A stretch of 64,000 nt of DNA from contig NZ_JBCEXH010000004.1 of assembly GCF_038751955.1 (NCBI RefSeq), positions 62,001 through 126,000 of the forward strand. Reading direction: 5' to 3'. Below, in pieces: positions 18,237-25,847 of this stretch (position 1 is its first letter; every line of letters starts with the position of its first letter). Origin of the DNA: Methanocalculus natronophilus (GTDB lineage Archaea; Halobacteriota; Methanomicrobia; Methanomicrobiales; Methanocorpusculaceae). A program made the translations under genes and the position numbers. A model generated the notes under the pieces. That model made no database searches, was not told where the DNA came from, and saw only the letters and a program-made list of their open reading frames with translations.

Positions 18237-18901
18237 AATCTTCCCCTCCGTACATGGTCAGGCTCCACACCTCCGGTATGAATGGCAGTCGCAAGAATCG
18301 CGCCATCATATCCGGCATCTGCAAGCATCTCAAGATCACGTGTATCGCGGACACCCCCGCCATAGATGAGAGGGAGATCGGTTGCGGATCGGATCTCGCA
18401 GGCCTTTTCAGGTGTGATCCCTGCTCTCCCGCCGACTGCGGTGATATTGAGGTAGATGCAGCCTGCAAACCCCAATTCCTCTGCGCGTGCCAGGATGGCT
18501 GCCGGATCTTCTCCTCCGGGTACAACGAACCCCTCCCTGACATCGACACTCAGGTATCTCCCGGGAAAACCACAGAGATTGCTTCCGGCAGTCTCTGTTC
18601 CAACGACATTTTCGATAAATGGCGCATCAAGCATATCGTCTGGTCCCCTGCATCCACGGTCAAGATAGCAGCGGGAGATGAGATCACCAAGGCCAAGGAC
18701 AAGTGCGTCATGCGATCCTCTTCCCTCGATCCGGTCAAGATCTGCAATATATACAGACTTTGGACGGATCGAACTGATATATTCTCGCGGTTCGGCAGAT
18801 TTTGCCAGCCCCCAGTCAAGAGGGGCATATTCCGACCGTCTTCCAGCTTTTCCGTGCACCACCATGCCGGACTTGAGATCTATTGCACAAATGAGCTCCA
18901 T
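18230..18901 (-). CDS. HisA/HisF-related TIM-barrel protein
   Basis: A 223-residue TIM barrel beginning 'MELICAIDLKSGMVVHGKAG', like HisA (Asp8-type residue in 'AIDLKSG'), and ending in a phosphate-binding loop 'LPLIYGGGVRDTRDLEML' and 'DGAILATAIHTG'. It differs from true HisA in the middle and is shorter, so I call it a HisA homologue of unknown substrate rather than the histidine enzyme. It is divergent from mfnB with 43 bp between start codons, and both are small TIM-barrel enzymes, so a link to methanofuran or another C1 cofactor is possible. An upstream ATG at 18913 is also in frame. Confidence 0.82.
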   Translation of the reverse strand: MELICAIDLKSGMVVHGKAGRRSEYAPLDWGLAKSAEPREYISSIRPKSVYIADLDRIEGRGSHDALVLGLGDLISRCYLDRGCRGPDDMLDAPFIENVVGTETAGSNLCGFPGRYLSVDVREGFVVPGGEDPAAILARAEELGFAGCIYLNITAVGGRAGITPEKACEIRSATDLPLIYGGGVRDTRDLEMLADAGYDGAILATAIHTGGVEPDHVRRGRFC

Positions 18902-18944
18902 CGTAGAACGCAATCACTATTATCATTTGAGATCATTAAGTTCT

Positions 18945-19637
18945 ATGGAATTACTTGTCAGCCCGAGTTCTCTGGAAGAGGCGAAACTCTCTCTATCTGC
19001 TGACATAATCGATGTGAAACGCCCGGCTGAAGGCTCACTTGGTGCGAACTTTCCATGGGTGATACACTCGATCAAGGCGATTGCAGGAGAAAAACCAGTT
19101 TCGGCGGCTATCGGTGACTTTCCGGCTAAACCGGGGTCTGCTGCCCTTGCTGCATATGGAGCTGCCTGTGCAGGTGCAGATTATATCAAAATCGGGTTAT
19201 TTTTTGCAGACCACGATGATGCGCGCCAGGTGATCCATGCTGTTGTGAATGCGGTGAAACCAAAGTTCCCGGAAAAAACTGTTGTCATCGCTGCATATTC
19301 GGATTATGAGCGTCTCAACACGATATCTCCCTTTGATATGGCGCTCATTGCAGCCGAGGAAGGTGCCGATGTCTCGATGGTTGATACCGGGATAAAAGAT
19401 GGGAAAAGCACCTTTGCCTTTATGGATGAATCATCGCTTTCCAGCTTTACCCGGGAGAACCGCCGTCTTAGTATGAAGACCGCACTTGCAGGTTCTCTGA
19501 AATTTGAGGATCTTCCACTGCTCAGGCGGATCGATCCTGAGATCATCGGCGTGCGGGGCATGGTTTGTGGCGGTGACCGTTCGTCTTCCATTAACCCTGT
19601 GCTGGTCGAAAAAGCACTTGAGCTCATCCGGTGTTAA
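18945..19637 (+). CDS. mfnB: (5-formylfuran-3-yl)methyl phosphate synthase
   Basis: MfnB condenses two glyceraldehyde-3-phosphate molecules to the furan precursor of methanofuran, the formyl carrier of methanogenesis. The 230-residue product starts 'MELLVSPSSLEEAKLSLSAD' and carries the Schiff-base lysine region 'IIDVKRPAEGSLGANFPW' (written here with its flanks; family DUF556). The second half has 'YIKIGLFF' and 'VSMVDTGIKDGKS'. Open codons continue upstream to 18678 but lie inside the divergent HisA-like gene; the ATG at 18945 is the family start. guaB follows 2 nt after the stop. Confidence 0.93.
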   Translation: MELLVSPSSLEEAKLSLSADIIDVKRPAEGSLGANFPWVIHSIKAIAGEKPVSAAIGDFPAKPGSAALAAYGAACAGADYIKIGLFFADHDDARQVIHAVVNAVKPKFPEKTVVIAAYSDYERLNTISPFDMALIAAEEGADVSMVDTGIKDGKSTFAFMDESSLSSFTRENRRLSMKTALAGSLKFEDLPLLRRIDPEIIGVRGMVCGGDRSSSINPVLVEKALELIRC

Positions 19638-19639
19638 TC

Positions 19640-21103
19640 ATGTTTGAAAAAAAGCTGAATATTCCTGTTTCACTGACATATGACGATGTCCTCCTTGAGC
19701 CTGCGGAGTCCTATGTCGAACCGAGTGAAGCCGATATCCGCTCACGGTTCTCAAAGAACATCCAGCTGACTATCCCCATCTGCAGCTCCGCAATGGATAC
19801 GGTAACCGAATCAATGATGGCTATCACCCTGGCCCGGGAAGGGGGGATCGGGGTGCTCCACCGCAACCTCAGCGCAGAAGCTGAGGTCGAGATGGTTCGT
19901 ATCGTCAAGCGTGCAGAGGATTTAATCGAACGGCATGTACTGTTTGTCAACCCACAGTCCACAATCATTGCTGTTGAGAGGCTGATGAACGAGCACGGGA
20001 TCGGTGGAGCGCCTGTTGTTGAGGACGGCCGGCTTGTCGGTATCGTCAGCAGGCGTGATATCCGGGCTATCGTTGGCAGGCGTGGTGAAGAGCCTGTTGA
20101 GAAGGTGATGACACGGGATCCATTCACGGTTGGTGAGGATGTCACGCCTGAGCAGGCGCTTGAGCTGATGTATGCAAAGAAGGTTGAGCGTCTGCCGGTT
20201 TTAAACAAAAAGGGCGACCTGCTGGGCATTATAACGATGCAGGATCTCCTTGAGAAGCGGCAGTTTCCGCGGTCGAACCGTGATGAGCACGGCAAGCTCC
20301 GGGTGGCCGCTGCGGTTGGCCCATTTGATTTTGAACGTGCGATGGCTCTTGATGAGGCGGGTGCGGATGCGCTTGTCATCGACTGCGCTCATGCCCATAA
20401 CATGAAGGTCGTCAAATCGGTGAAGGAGATCAAGGAGAGTGCAAAAGCAGACTGCATCGCAGGCAATATCGCCACCGGAAAGGCAGCATCCGAGTTTGTG
20501 GATGTTGTCGACGGGATTAAGGTTGGTATTGGTCCTGGGTCCATCTGCACCACTCGGGTGGTCGCCGGTGTTGGTCTCCCGCAGATCTCTGCGATTGCCT
20601 CGGTTGCTGATGTGATGCATGAAGCAGATGTGCCGGTGATTGCAGATGGCGGTATCCGTTTCTCTGGCGATGTCGCAAAAGCGATTGCTGCTGGTGCAGA
20701 CTGTGTCATGCTCGGGAGCATGCTTGCAGGAACAGATGCATCCCCTGGGCGTATCATCGTCATAAAGGGCAGGCGGTATAAACAGTACAGGGGTATGGGT
20801 TCACTTGGAGTCATGACCGGCGGCCAGTCAAGTGATCGGTATTTCCAGTCCAAGGGGATTGGTGCCACCAAGTTTGTGCCTGAGGGTGTGGAAGGGGCTA
20901 TTCCCTACTCTGGTGAAGTCTCGGATGTGATCTACCAGCTCATCGGGGGTCTCAAGTCGGCCATGGGGTATACCGGTTCACAGACGCTCCAGGATCTGAA
21001 AACAAAGTCCAGCTTTGTGCGGATCACCGCAGCCGGAATCAAGGAGAGCCACCCACACGATATTGTGATCACAGACGAGGCTCCGAATTACCGGCTCTCC
21101 TGA
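19640..21103 (+). CDS. guaB: IMP dehydrogenase
   Basis: It oxidises IMP to XMP with NAD+, the committed step to GTP. The 487-residue product has the barrel start 'LTYDDVLLEPAES' and two CBS domains inserted at about residues 95-205 ('NPQSTIIAVERLMNEHGIGG', 'PVEKVMTRDPFTVG'). The catalytic cysteine loop is 'GPGSICTTRVV', followed by 'IADGGIRFSGDVAKAI' and the flap 'YRGMGSLGVMTGGQSSDRYF'. The ATG at 19640 gives 'MFEKKLNIPVSLTYDD'. It sits in an operon with mfnB. Confidence 0.97.
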   Translation: MFEKKLNIPVSLTYDDVLLEPAESYVEPSEADIRSRFSKNIQLTIPICSSAMDTVTESMMAITLAREGGIGVLHRNLSAEAEVEMVRIVKRAEDLIERHVLFVNPQSTIIAVERLMNEHGIGGAPVVEDGRLVGIVSRRDIRAIVGRRGEEPVEKVMTRDPFTVGEDVTPEQALELMYAKKVERLPVLNKKGDLLGIITMQDLLEKRQFPRSNRDEHGKLRVAAAVGPFDFERAMALDEAGADALVIDCAHAHNMKVVKSVKEIKESAKADCIAGNIATGKAASEFVDVVDGIKVGIGPGSICTTRVVAGVGLPQISAIASVADVMHEADVPVIADGGIRFSGDVAKAIAAGADCVMLGSMLAGTDASPGRIIVIKGRRYKQYRGMGSLGVMTGGQSSDRYFQSKGIGATKFVPEGVEGAIPYSGEVSDVIYQLIGGLKSAMGYTGSQTLQDLKTKSSFVRITAAGIKESHPHDIVITDEAPNYRLS

Positions 21104-21279
21104 GGTTTGGTGCAGGTTTGTCTTCTCTCTTGGCTTAGAGTAGACAATTTACCTGCCTCTCTTACCACTTTTCTCTGTATTGTCTCCCTCAAAGCTTCCC
21201 TCTCACACGGGATATATAAAAACCTGATCAGATCCGGTATCAAAACCCCGATTCCTGCCTGTGTCCGGGATTGTCAGTT

Positions 21280-21323
21280 ATGCTAGCTGTTTTATATCAG
21301 GAATACTAACATAATGCTAGTAT
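21280..21323 (+). promoter_or_regulatory. TATA box and repeat/dyad operator candidate of the ArsR-type gene
   Basis: TTTATATC at 21291-21298 is a good archaeal TATA box about 27 bp before the start codon at 21322, pointing to a leaderless or nearly leaderless mRNA. ATGCTAG occurs at 21280-21286 and again at 21314-21320, flanking the TATA box. A perfect 6-bp dyad, ATACTA (21303-21308) and TAGTAT (21318-21323), spans the start codon. A winged-helix protein bound there would block transcription of its own gene. Confidence 0.5.
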
Positions 21324-21957
21324 GCTTGATCATGTCGAGATGTCCCGCCTGCTTGACATCCTTGGAAACCGCAACCGGAGGCGGATTATAGAACTGCTCC
21401 GCCAGAAGCCATGCTTTGTCACCGAGATTTCCGATCGGCTCCTCCTCTCCCCAAAAGCAGTGATCGAGCACCTGAATATGATGGAGCGTGAGGCGCTTAT
21501 CTCGTTTTTCCTGGATGAACGGAGGCGAAAATACTATTTCCTTCAGACCGAGTTCGATCTCGTCGTCTCGGTGAAAGAGACCAGACGCACACAGCGGGTT
21601 GCAAGCCTTCCATCTGCTGATCTCCGCCTCATCGAATCACTCTCCATGCTCCGCCGGATGGCACGCGCCCGCGAGAGCCTTCTTGATACGCTTGAGAACC
21701 TTGAGCGGGACATCGAGGCGACGATGAATGAGATCGTCAGGATGAGTCGGAGCGAGGAGAGCAGGGAGACTGATCTCGATATCATTATTACGCTCTCCCA
21801 CCAGGATCTCACCCTTGATGAGCTTGCAGAAATCATGGAGACAGACACATCAATAATCCAGGCCTCGCTTGCAGACCTGAAAGCCCGGGGGATTGTCACG
21901 CAGGAGGGGGATCGCTTCTCTATCGAGGGTATCTATGGAACACCACAGGGATCATGA
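21322..21957 (+). CDS. ArsR-type winged-helix transcriptional regulator
   Basis: A 211-residue regulator. The N-terminal winged helix reads 'LDILGNRNRRRIIELLRQKP', 'CFVTEISDRLLLSPKAVIEH' and 'REALISFFLDERRRKYYFL'. A helical middle follows (residues about 95-150, likely dimerising), and the C-terminal part contains a second helix-turn-helix-like segment 'LTLDELAEIMETDTSIIQAS'. The effector is unknown. It overlaps the following Hsp20-like gene by 23 nt, so the regulator likely controls that operon, possibly in response to heat or protein stress. Repeats around its TATA box suggest autoregulation. Confidence 0.85.
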   Translation: MLDHVEMSRLLDILGNRNRRRIIELLRQKPCFVTEISDRLLLSPKAVIEHLNMMEREALISFFLDERRRKYYFLQTEFDLVVSVKETRRTQRVASLPSADLRLIESLSMLRRMARARESLLDTLENLERDIEATMNEIVRMSRSEESRETDLDIIITLSHQDLTLDELAEIMETDTSIIQASLADLKARGIVTQEGDRFSIEGIYGTPQGS

Positions 21958-22324
21958 CAAAGACCTCCGCAAAGGAAGCCTCCGTATCATCGGGTGTGTA
22001 CTCCGCCCGGAAGGGGGCTTTGGTGGCTATGTGCTTGTTCCGGTGGAGAGCAGGCCCCCGGATCTCCCCTACGAGATGATCGAAACCGAAAACCGGATTT
22101 ATATCACCGCATCACTGCCAGCAGACGATCTCCTCACCTCAGCTCCCTATGCACGAATCGAGCGTGACAGGGTTGCACTTGTGGTCAATGAACATGAGAC
22201 ATGGATTGTGCTTCCAGCAGAGATCCGTGTCGTCCACTCCACATATACCATCAGAAACGGGGTCATTGATATCTTCTGCAGAAAACCGATTGGGTTTCAT
22301 CCAATACGGTATTTTAGCCATTGA
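21935..22324 (+). CDS. Hsp20/alpha-crystallin-like (CS-fold) protein
   Basis: A roughly 129-residue protein that starts 'MEHHRDHDKDLRKGS'. The C-terminal 70 residues alternate strands in the small-heat-shock/CS pattern: 'ENRIYITASLPADDLLTSAP', 'ARIERDRVALVVNEHETWI', 'VLPAEIRVVHSTYTIRNGVI' and 'DIFCRK'. It lacks the usual GVL signature and I-x-I tail, so a specialised chaperone-like or GvpH-like role is as likely as a true sHsp. It overlaps the ArsR-type gene, which argues for co-translation; an upstream in-frame start at 21893 is less likely. Confidence 0.7.
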   Translation: MEHHRDHDKDLRKGSLRIIGCVLRPEGGFGGYVLVPVESRPPDLPYEMIETENRIYITASLPADDLLTSAPYARIERDRVALVVNEHETWIVLPAEIRVVHSTYTIRNGVIDIFCRKPIGFHPIRYFSH

Positions 22325-22362
22325 GCCGGGTGCAGAGTACGATAGCACTTGGTTTGCCAGCA

Positions 22363-22992
22363 TCACGCTTCGTAACTGTCGTCTGTCCAGACATGGGATG
22401 AGTGCCGGGGTTTTTGAAACTGATCTGCTTTTAGCCTGCCTGCCTGCCCCCCCTCTCTTTGATAGAGGACGTTGCCTGCGATTATCTGCTGATACACTGC
22501 CTGCTCTCTCTCCGAAAGTCTCCTGAATGCATCGTCTGTCAGTATCATTGCAGCGACATCTCTTCCTCCAACCGGGGTGTGAGCCCGGATACACTCTTCT
22601 GCAACGCCTGCATCATCTGTTCTGATACAGAGTCCAATCTCGCTCTCTGCGGTATCGGTTCCGTCTGCACAGCTGCCAAAGAGAATAATTGTACTGGATA
22701 CAGCCTCAAGGTCGGAGAGGAGGCTGCTGCATTCAAACAGGGTGATCAGAATCTTCATCTCACGCAGCAGGGGGCTTGATTCCCGTGCCTGGTAGGTGAC
22801 AATACGCCCCCGCTCCCTGCGCCTGATTATTCCGGCACCTGCAAGCTCCACTAAGGTCTCACTCACCGGGCCAAGCGGGAGCCCGAGTTCCCGCGACAGT
22901 TCCCTCACATAGAAGGTGTCGCGGGGGTGCCTGCCCAGGTGCCTGATGAGTGTGAAGGCTCTTTCCGAACATATGTTCGATAATGTGAACAT
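22363..22992 (-). CDS. Winged-helix protein fused to a degenerate nucleotidyltransferase domain
   Basis: A 209-residue protein. Residues 1-75 form a winged helix ('TFYVRELSRELGLPLGPVSE', 'LAGAGIIRRRERGRIVTYQA'). Residues 100-165 form an MNT-like nucleotidyltransferase core: 'LFGSCADGTDTAESEIGLCI' keeps the G-S and the X10 spacing, but the D-X-D is E-I-G, so metal catalysis is probably lost. This points to a DNA-binding repressor using a dead nucleotidyltransferase fold as sensor or dimer domain. Its start codon lies in a pair of palindromes (see 22966-23018). No HepT-like partner is adjacent. Confidence 0.8.
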   Translation of the reverse strand: MFTLSNICSERAFTLIRHLGRHPRDTFYVRELSRELGLPLGPVSETLVELAGAGIIRRRERGRIVTYQARESSPLLREMKILITLFECSSLLSDLEAVSSTIILFGSCADGTDTAESEIGLCIRTDDAGVAEECIRAHTPVGGRDVAAMILTDDAFRRLSEREQAVYQQIIAGNVLYQREGGQAGRLKADQFQKPRHSSHVWTDDSYEA

Positions 22993-23018
22993 ATGTTCGT
23001 ATATTAGAACATTAGGCT
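22966..23018 (-). promoter_or_regulatory. Phased palindromic operators GAACATATGTTC
   Basis: The 12-bp palindrome GAACATATGTTC occurs at 22967-22978 (14 bp if CG/CG flanks are counted) and at 22987-22998. A half site GAACAT follows at 23007-23012. The three starts are exactly 20 bp apart, about two helical turns, so all face one side of the DNA. The ATG of the minus-strand winged-helix gene (22990-22992) lies inside the second palindrome and the first is in its early codons. Autorepression by a winged-helix dimer is the simplest reading. Confidence 0.7.
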
Positions 23019-23108
23019 ATAAGCATTTCCCTTCTCTTGAGAAGTACACTGCTAAAAAATTGGGGTGAAGGGAAACCCCATGTCGTCTGGGTATGATACC
23101 ACGTGTGG

Positions 23109-23630
23109 TCAGGTATCCTGCAGCGTCTCAATCGCCTGGCCTGCCATCGACCGGACATAGGGATTCTCATCTTCAAGAAGCGGGCGAAGATCCAAAACTG
23201 CGGACGAGATGCCAAGGAGCAGAAGCCCCTTGGCTGCCATGTACCTGACATGATCCTTCTCATCAGAGAGGGCAGCAGAGAGGTGGGGCAGGGCCTCTGG
23301 CCTCTTCATCAGCCCAAGCGCCTCACAGGCACGGTACCTGACGACCCACCACTGATCTGAGAGGAGCGCAGCAAGCCCGGGCAATGCAGTCTCACCAAAA
23401 GATGCAAGCACTCTCGTACTCGCATTCCTGACCTCCTTTGACTCATCCCTGAGTGCTCCGATGAGGTGAGGGAGAGCTGCCTTTGCCACCTGAGGTGGAT
23501 TGCCCTCTGCTGCTTCCTGCGCAAGCATGCCAATAGCTGCAATCCTGACGTCAGTGCCCTCCTCTCCCTGCAGGATCTCAAGTGCCTCCTCAATGGTTGC
23601 TCGTGTATGATTTTTGGTGTTGTTCATCAT
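23109..23630 (-). CDS. HEAT-repeat protein
   Basis: A 173-residue protein of about four HEAT/PBS-lyase-type repeats. Each repeat has a pattern like 'LPHLIGALRDESKEVRNAST', 'LPGLAALLSDQWWVVRYRAC', 'LPHLSAALSDEKDHVRYMAA' and 'LRPLLEDENPYVRSMAGQAI', giving a curved helical scaffold for protein binding. No catalytic site is visible. It is divergent from the polyphosphate operon, with about 90 bp between its start and the first ppk start, so shared regulation with polyphosphate metabolism is possible but unproven. Confidence 0.88.
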   Translation of the reverse strand: MMNNTKNHTRATIEEALEILQGEEGTDVRIAAIGMLAQEAAEGNPPQVAKAALPHLIGALRDESKEVRNASTRVLASFGETALPGLAALLSDQWWVVRYRACEALGLMKRPEALPHLSAALSDEKDHVRYMAAKGLLLLGISSAVLDLRPLLEDENPYVRSMAGQAIETLQDT

Positions 23631-23720
23631 ACAGATATCTCCACGGGATCATATCTTTGTTCCCCCATCTGGTATGCCTGCACGCGGGAAAAACTATCTT
23701 CTGAGCGCCCAATGGTATCA

Positions 23721-25847
23721 ATGATCCCTATGGAGACGAACAACATGAGCCGGGACGAACCAGCACACTCGGTTCTCTTATTCACGCCAAAAGTGTTTTT
23801 GAATCGTGAACTCTCCTGGATACAGTTCAACAGGCGGGTCCTTGAGGAGGCCAGGGATCCGAACCATCCGCTTCTGGAACGGGTAAAGTTCCTCTCGATA
23901 TTTGGCAATAACCTGGATGAATTTGTGATGATCCGTCTCTCCGGACTCTGGAGACAGGCCGAAGCAGGAGCACTTGAGCGGCCACCGGATGGCCTCTCTC
24001 CGCAGGAGCAGATACAGGGAGTTCGAAAGGAACTGCTTCCTCTCCTTCAGGAGGCAGTCTCCTGTTTTGAAGATGAGCTGCTCCCCGAACTCCGGGATGA
24101 GGGGATCATCATCCACCGGATGGCCGATCTCAGGCCGGAGGATCAGAAGCATGCGCGGGATATCTTTCAGAAAGAGGTATTCCCTGTTGTCACGCCGATG
24201 GCTTTTGATGTCTCCCATCCATTCCCCTTTATCTCAAACCTCTCGCTGAATCTCGCTGTTGTGATAACTGATGAGAAGCGCGGCAGGCTCTTCTCCCGTG
24301 TGAAGGTACCGCGAACCCTTGGAAAACGGTTCGTCAGGCTGCCTGCCATGGAGGATACAGGAAGTGGTGAGAGCCATTATGTCATGCTTGAGGATCTCAT
24401 CACGGCAAACCTGGATCTTCTCTTCCCCGGAATGACGGTGGTTGCTGCCTATCCGTTCCGTGTAACACGGGATGCCGATTTTGAGATTGAGGAGGATGAA
24501 GCATCTGATCTCCTCACAACAATCGAGGAGAGCGTCGGGCACCGCCGGATCGGACGAGCTGTGAGGCTTGAGGTCGATCACTCGGCTCCCTCCTGGATCA
24601 GGGAGATGCTCCAGTCAAAACTCCGTCTCCACCCCGTTCAGGTCGATACCAGCACCGGTCCGATGGGTATGGCTGATCTGATGGAACTGACCGATAGCAA
24701 CAGGCCTGACCTCAAAGACCCTCCTTTCCTTCCCTCTGTTCCACGGGCCCTTGAACTGGAAAAGGCGATCTTTTCTGCGATCAGGAGGCAGGATCATCTC
24801 CTGTATCATCCCTATGACAGCTTCAACCCGGTTGTTGCCTTCATCAGGCAGGCTGCACGGGATCCTGATGTGCTCGCAATCAAGCAGACGCTCTACCGGG
24901 TTGGCCCGGATTCCCCGGTTGTCTCCGCCCTGATGGAAGCCCGTGAGATGGGCAAACAGGTGACTGTTCTGGTTGAGCTGAAGGCGCGGTTTGATGAGGA
25001 GAACAATATCACCTGGGCACGGGCACTTGAACGTGCAGGGGTGCATGTCGTCTATGGCTTAATCGGCCTGAAGGTCCATGCAAAACTCTGCATGGTGGTG
25101 CGCCGGGAACATGAGGGGCTTGTTACCTATACGCATATCGGGACCGGCAACTACAATGCCCAGACCGCCAGGGTGTATACGGATCTTGGTATTTTCACAG
25201 CAGATCCGGACGTGGGTGCAGATACAGCCGATCTCTTCAATGCCCTCACCGGCTACTCGACAAAGACCCGGTACAGGAGACTGCTTGTTTCCCATGGCAA
25301 AACCGGGACGATGCGCACATACCTTCTAGCGAGGATCGATTCTGAGATCCGGCATCACAAGGAGAGGGGGAATGGCTCTATCATCTTCAAGTGTAATGCG
25401 CTTGTGGATCCGGCAATTATTGCCGCTCTCTACCGGGCTTCACAGGAGGGTGTTGCCATCCACCTCCAGGTGCGTGGCATCTGCTGCCTCCGTCCCGGTG
25501 TCGTGGGTCTCTCGGAGACGATTTGTGTCTCCTCAATTGTCGGGCGGTTTTTGGAGCACACACGGATCTATTACTTCGGAAACGGGGGTGATGCAGAGGT
25601 ACTGATCGGATCTGCGGATCTGATGCCGCGAAACCTTGACAGGCGGGTTGAAGTCCTCTATCCGGTGCGGGATGAGAGGATCAGACAAGCAATCATCGAT
25701 CATATACTTGATCCGCATATCCGTGATACCCTGAAGTTGCGTACCATGAACCAGGATGGGACATACTCACGGGGATCTCCGGGGAAGATGCCACTTGACT
25801 CACAGGCATGGATGATCCAGAACAGGGGGATCTGGCATGGCGTCTGA
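23721..25847 (+). CDS. ppk1: Polyphosphate kinase 1, first paralog
   Basis: PPK1 reversibly polymerises the gamma-phosphate of ATP into polyphosphate. Domains in order are N ('FLNRELSWIQFNRRVLEEAR'), head, C1 and C2. The autophosphorylated histidine is in 'LKVHAKL' (about residue 453), and the second catalytic histidine is in 'GRFLEHTRIYYF' (about 613), so both active-site halves are present in about 708 residues. ATGs at 23712, 23721, 23730 and 23745 are all possible. It ends 'MIQNRGIWHGV', overlapping the next ppk by 11 nt. Confidence 0.95.
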   Translation: MIPMETNNMSRDEPAHSVLLFTPKVFLNRELSWIQFNRRVLEEARDPNHPLLERVKFLSIFGNNLDEFVMIRLSGLWRQAEAGALERPPDGLSPQEQIQGVRKELLPLLQEAVSCFEDELLPELRDEGIIIHRMADLRPEDQKHARDIFQKEVFPVVTPMAFDVSHPFPFISNLSLNLAVVITDEKRGRLFSRVKVPRTLGKRFVRLPAMEDTGSGESHYVMLEDLITANLDLLFPGMTVVAAYPFRVTRDADFEIEEDEASDLLTTIEESVGHRRIGRAVRLEVDHSAPSWIREMLQSKLRLHPVQVDTSTGPMGMADLMELTDSNRPDLKDPPFLPSVPRALELEKAIFSAIRRQDHLLYHPYDSFNPVVAFIRQAARDPDVLAIKQTLYRVGPDSPVVSALMEAREMGKQVTVLVELKARFDEENNITWARALERAGVHVVYGLIGLKVHAKLCMVVRREHEGLVTYTHIGTGNYNAQTARVYTDLGIFTADPDVGADTADLFNALTGYSTKTRYRRLLVSHGKTGTMRTYLLARIDSEIRHHKERGNGSIIFKCNALVDPAIIAALYRASQEGVAIHLQVRGICCLRPGVVGLSETICVSSIVGRFLEHTRIYYFGNGGDAEVLIGSADLMPRNLDRRVEVLYPVRDERIRQAIIDHILDPHIRDTLKLRTMNQDGTYSRGSPGKMPLDSQAWMIQNRGIWHGV

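Noticed and set aside
18678-18944. 89-codon N-terminal extension of MfnB
   Set aside because: It lies antisense to the HisA-like gene; MfnB proteins start at the 'MELLVSP' position.
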